A stretch of DNA of 64,000 bases, from the NCBI RefSeq assembly GCF_014874095.1, contig NZ_JADBEB010000001.1, positions 7,254,001-7,318,000 on the forward strand, given 5' to 3'. Shown here one piece after another: positions 60,947 through 64,000 of the stretch. A program made the position numbers and the translations under genes. The notes below the pieces were generated by a model. That model did not search any database. It saw only the letters and a list, made by a program, of their open reading frames with translations, and had not been told where the DNA came from. The DNA comes from Plantactinospora soyae. Lineage in GTDB: Bacteria > Actinomycetota > Actinomycetes > Mycobacteriales > Micromonosporaceae. Each line of letters begins with the position of its first letter. The stretch's first letter is position 1.

Positions 60947-61761
60947 CCCGCGCCCGGCGCGTACTGCTCTCGCTGGTAATGATCGCCCTCGCCGGTGTGG
61001 TCGGGCTGCCGCTGTACTACATCGTGGTCAACACGTTCAAGACACAGCCCGACATGACGGCCACACCGCTCGGGCTGCCCTCGCCGTGGTACTTCGGCAA
61101 CTACACGGAGATCTTCGACCGCGTCCAGATCCTGCGCAGCTTCGCCAACACCCTCTACGTCACGATCGGGTCGGTCCTCGTGCAACTGGCGGTGGGCGCG
61201 ATGGCCGCGTACGGCATCGTCATGCGCGCCACCCGGTTCAACCGGGTGGTCGGGGTGGTGCTGCTGATCGCCTTCGTGGTGCCCACCCAGGCCACCCTCA
61301 TCCCGCTGTACCGCACGCTGGTCGAGGTGGAGCTGGTCGACTCGCTCAACGGCCTGATCGTCATGTACGCCGGCGGCGCCATCTTCTCGTTCTTCCTCAT
61401 CCACGGGTACATGAAGACGTTGCCCTTCGAGATCGTCGAGGCGGCGCGCATCGACGGTGCGGGCGTGTGGCAGATCTTCTGGCGGATCGTCCTGCCGCTC
61501 ATCAAACCCATCCTGATCACCGTCGGCGTGTTCCAGACCATGTGGGTCTGGAACGACTTCATCACGCCCAACGTGTTCATCTCCTCGCCGGACAAGCGCA
61601 CCGTCGTCCTGCAGGTCTACAACGCCGTCGGCGAGTTCACGACCGACTGGCCGGCGTTCATGACGCTCTCCGTCGTCGCACTGGTCCCGATGGTCGTCTT
61701 CTTCGTCTTCACGCAGCGCCACATCGTCAACGGCCTGCTCTCCGGTGGTGTCAAGGGCTGA
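60943..61761 (+). CDS. Sugar ABC permease, MalG-like
   Basis: 272 residues from GTG 60943, overlapping the previous stop (GTGA). Six helices; the EAA loop is [27 protein letters not shown]. Completes the membrane part of the CUT1 transporter. No ATPase gene lies in the operon, so the shared MsiK-type ATPase encoded elsewhere would power it, as in other actinomycetes. Confidence 0.93.
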   Translation: MTRARRVLLSLVMIALAGVVGLPLYYIVVNTFKTQPDMTATPLGLPSPWYFGNYTEIFDRVQILRSFANTLYVTIGSVLVQLAVGAMAAYGIVMRATRFNRVVGVVLLIAFVVPTQATLIPLYRTLVEVELVDSLNGLIVMYAGGAIFSFFLIHGYMKTLPFEIVEAARIDGAGVWQIFWRIVLPLIKPILITVGVFQTMWVWNDFITPNVFISSPDKRTVVLQVYNAVGEFTTDWPAFMTLSVVALVPMVVFFVFTQRHIVNGLLSGGVKG

Positions 61762-61804
61762 CCGGACACCGCGCACCCGACAACCACTTCCGAGGAGCAC
61801 AGCA

Positions 61805-63340
61805 GTGACCACCGCGCCCATCCACGCCGTCGTCAACCTCGACCTGCCCGGCCCCACCATCAGCCGCCACGTCTACGGCCACTTCGCCGAGCACCTCGGA
61901 CGGTGCATCTACGACGGGTTCTGGGTCGGCGAGGACTCCACGGTGCCGAACGTCGGCGGGATCCGCGCCGACGTCGTCGAGGCGCTACGGGCGATCGCGA
62001 TCCCGAACCTGCGCTGGCCCGGCGGATGCTTCGCCGACGAGTACCACTGGAAGGACGGCATCGGCCCGCGCGAGCAGCGACCCCGGATGGTGAACACGCA
62101 CTGGGGCAACGTCGAGGAGAACAACCACTTCGGCACGCACGAGTTCATGGCGCTGTGCGAACTTCTGGGCGCGGACCCGTACGTCAACGGCAACGTCGGA
62201 TCCGGCACCGTCCGGGAGATGAGCGAGTGGGTCGAGTACCTGACCCGCGACGGTGACTCCCCCATGGCCGCGCTGCGCAAGGCGAACGGACGTGACCGGC
62301 CATGGCGGGTGCCGTTCTGGGGCATCGGCAACGAGGCGTGGGGCTGCGGCGGCAACATGCGCGCCGAGGCGTACGCCGACCTGGCCCGCCGGTACGCCAC
62401 GTTCGTGCGCGACCACGACGGCAACCAGGTCTACCGCATCGCCGCCGGCGCCAACACCGACGACTACGCGTGGACCGAGACCCTGATGAAGACGCTGAAC
62501 TGCCTGGGGTGCTCCCGCCAACCGAAGGGCCCGTTCCAGGCACTCTCGCTGCACTACTACACCCACAACGGCGAGGGCGCCAAGCGCGGAACGGCGACCC
62601 GGTTCACGACCGACGACTACTACCTCACCATGCTCCGGGCCCGACACATCGAGGAACTGGTACGCGGACACGCCGCCGTCATGGACTGTTACGACCCGCA
62701 CCGGGCGATCGGGCTGGTCGTCGACGAGTGGGGCACCTGGTGGGACGTGGAGGAGGGAACCAACCCCGGCTTCCTCCACCAACAGAACACCATGCGGGAC
62801 GCGCTCGTGGCCGCGGTTCACTTCGACGTCTTCCACCGTTTCGCGGGACGGGTCGTCATGGCCAACATCGCGCAGACGGTCAACGTTCTCCAGGCGATGC
62901 TGCTCACCGACGAGCGGACCGGCGCGCTCGTCCGCACTCCGACGTACCACGTGTTCGCGATGAACACCGGGCACCACGACGCGCGGGCGCTCACCGTACA
63001 CCTGCGCGGTGACCTGCCCCGGGTCGATGTCGAGGGCGCCGAGCTGAGCGTGCTGTCCGCGTCGGCGTCCACCAAGGACGACTCCGCGCTGGTGTCGCTG
63101 ACCAACCTGCACGCCACGCAGGCCCAGACGGTCGTCCTGGACCTGCGCGGGCGGGAGTTCACCGGCCACGAGGCGCACCTGCTCACCGCCCGGTCGCTGA
63201 CCGACCACAACAGCGCCGAGAACCCCGACGGGGTCGTGCCGACACCACACACCGGTGTACGTACACACGCCCGCGGGCTCGAGGTCGACCTGCCGCCGCA
63301 CGCGTACGTGACGGTACGTCTGCGGCTCACGGCGATCTGA
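61805..63340 (+). CDS. GH51 alpha-L-arabinofuranosidase, intracellular
   Basis: 511 residues from GTG 61805 after GGAG. GH51 (beta/alpha)8 enzyme: [20 protein letters not shown] at the start, [20 protein letters not shown], acid/base Glu177 in [13 protein letters not shown], nucleophile Glu308 in VVDEWGTWW. The C-terminal ~130 residues form the family's beta-sandwich. No signal peptide. It cleaves arabinofuranosyl residues from imported oligosaccharides. Forty-three bases after the permease gene, in the same operon. Confidence 0.95.
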   Translation: MTTAPIHAVVNLDLPGPTISRHVYGHFAEHLGRCIYDGFWVGEDSTVPNVGGIRADVVEALRAIAIPNLRWPGGCFADEYHWKDGIGPREQRPRMVNTHWGNVEENNHFGTHEFMALCELLGADPYVNGNVGSGTVREMSEWVEYLTRDGDSPMAALRKANGRDRPWRVPFWGIGNEAWGCGGNMRAEAYADLARRYATFVRDHDGNQVYRIAAGANTDDYAWTETLMKTLNCLGCSRQPKGPFQALSLHYYTHNGEGAKRGTATRFTTDDYYLTMLRARHIEELVRGHAAVMDCYDPHRAIGLVVDEWGTWWDVEEGTNPGFLHQQNTMRDALVAAVHFDVFHRFAGRVVMANIAQTVNVLQAMLLTDERTGALVRTPTYHVFAMNTGHHDARALTVHLRGDLPRVDVEGAELSVLSASASTKDDSALVSLTNLHATQAQTVVLDLRGREFTGHEAHLLTARSLTDHNSAENPDGVVPTPHTGVRTHARGLEVDLPPHAYVTVRLRLTAI

Positions 63341-63506
63341 CGGTGTGCGTCCCGCAGGTGTCGGCCGGGTGCCGGGACGCGGAGGATCCGACTCGGGGAG
63401 CGGCTGTCACAGCGGCGGCCAGGCATTGGTCGATTCATCGTGTCATCGTCCCGTGCCGTCCGCGCATGATTGTCGACCGCCGGCGATGCGTCGGACGTCA
63501 GGATGG
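63341..63506. other. Short intergenic stretch after GH51
   Basis: No gene seen; leads into the hairpin at 63507. Confidence 0.4.
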
Positions 63507-63570
63507 CCGCGAGGTCTCCGGTATCTCAGGTTCTCGTTGATCGGTGAACCCTCTACCGGAGACCTCGCGG
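63507..63570. terminator. 17-bp bidirectional hairpin between convergent genes
   Basis: Arms 63507-63523 and 63554-63570 are perfect complements; the 30-base loop contains a further small pair (GGTTC/GAACC). It lies between the GH51 operon and the convergent gene at the right edge, so it probably ends both transcripts. Confidence 0.7.
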
Positions 63571-63594
63571 CTCAGACATCCCGGTGCAACCGGA

Positions 63595-64000
63595 TCAGTC
63601 GATGGGCTCGGCCACGATGAGTTGGAACTTGTCGAAGGTCAGCCTCACCGTGTTGTGCCTGGCGTCGACGGTGCCGAGGGAGACGCCGTTGAACGGGTCG
63701 GTCAAGCGGTACCTGGTCCGGCCCAGACCACGCAACTCGACCGTCCCGTCCCATTGGTCGGCGTAGAAGGCGTAGTGCAGGGCCCTGCCCTTGGTCACGA
63801 CATGCGCCTCGGGCTTGTCGAAGCCGACGTCGTACAGCTCGCCCCGGTACTCGCCGGTGGGCAGCATGTTCTCGTTGTACAGGCGCACCCATTTGCGCCA
63901 GAGAGCCTCCTTCTCCGAGGTCAGCAGGGTGTCGTTGTCCGGGCCCGCCGGGTAGGTGAACTTGGTCGACAGGACGGCTCCCACGCCGTAGCTGGAGGCG
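63595..64000 (-). CDS. C-terminal part of a glycoside hydrolase, alpha-galactosidase-like (partial)
   Basis: The frame is open from the right edge to TGA 63595; about 134 residues of the C-terminus are present. Recognisable stretches are SYGVGAVLSTKFTYP, EALWRKWVRLYNENMLPTGE, ELYDVGFDKPEAHVV, LHYAFYADQWDGTVELRGLG and the beta-sandwich end VRLTFDKFQLIVAEP. I recall the same ending in alpha-galactosidase-type enzymes (GH36-like), but the catalytic part is outside the window. Convergent with the arabinoside operon. Confidence 0.6.
   Translation of the reverse strand, partial: ASSYGVGAVLSTKFTYPAGPDNDTLLTSEKEALWRKWVRLYNENMLPTGEYRGELYDVGFDKPEAHVVTKGRALHYAFYADQWDGTVELRGLGRTRYRLTDPFNGVSLGTVDARHNTVRLTFDKFQLIVAEPID

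Noticed and set aside
1-64000. CRISPR array, tRNA, rRNA or biosynthetic megasynthase
   Set aside because: No regularly spaced repeats, cloverleaf candidates, rRNA stretches or PKS/NRPS domains were seen on either strand.

Overview
The window is about 71-73% GC by eye, has strongly GC3-biased genes with short or overlapping intergenic gaps, and carries typical actinobacterial families: SigE-like ECF sigma, HisKA_3/NarL two-component pairs, DrrAB-like exporter, MsiK-dependent sugar ABC operon, LtrA, DUF1963 and DUF6069 proteins. Together with its protein style this points to a soil actinomycete, most likely Micromonosporaceae (Micromonospora, Plantactinospora, Actinoplanes and relatives). This is an inference, because no rRNA or other taxonomic marker is present. 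No tRNA, rRNA or CRISPR array was seen.

Layout. 1-5.5 kb: a SpoIIE/GAF phosphatase cut by the left edge and overlapped by a Phd-like antitoxin gene; a decayed secreted-protein gene abutting a transposase remnant; an ECF sigma factor; and a three-gene exported/membrane operon closed by a perfect hairpin. 5.5-9.9 kb: a divergent polysaccharide-degrading pair (AA10 LPMO and GH134-like mannanase with a CBM10 domain), each preceded by a LacI-family-type operator, then DUF1963 and FetB-like genes. 10-19 kb: a MacAB-like export system (lipoprotein, ATPase, adaptor, permease) with a two-component system inserted between ATPase and adaptor, followed by a second two-component system. 19-22.9 kb: an aldo/keto reductase; an SRPBCC-ArsR-VOC operon whose promoter lies inside a 47-bp inverted repeat; and a methionine aminopeptidase divergent from a small XRE regulator with a tandem 14-bp repeat between them. 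22.9-30.5 kb: a four-gene operon of two FtsX-type permeases and two ATPases. 30.7-33.2 kb: a membrane-anchored hydrolase divergent from an AraC regulator.

33.2-38.5 kb looks like an accessory island. It holds an IS110 transposase, a two-gene phage-like module of unknown function and small fragments, and it lies between two 57-bp imperfect direct repeats. 39-42.2 kb: DUF1152, NAD-dependent formate dehydrogenase and cyanase. 42.3-45.7 kb: a DrrAB-like ABC-2 exporter and a DUF2089 / small membrane / YvlB-like operon with a near-consensus promoter. 45.9-54.9 kb: FAD oxidoreductase, patatin, LtrA, NmrA/MarR with shared operator motifs, DUF302, a TehA-type channel, a scar where two gene 3' ends meet, and DUF4240.

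54.9-63.6 kb is a coherent arabinoside-utilisation locus: MFS exporter, GH43-like enzyme, LacI regulator, sugar ABC transporter (binding protein and two permeases, no ATPase) and GH51 arabinofuranosidase. An identical 12-bp LacI-type operator lies in front of both the GH43-like gene and the ABC operon, so the regulator between them very probably controls both. The right edge cuts the 3' part of another glycoside hydrolase, probably alpha-galactosidase-like.
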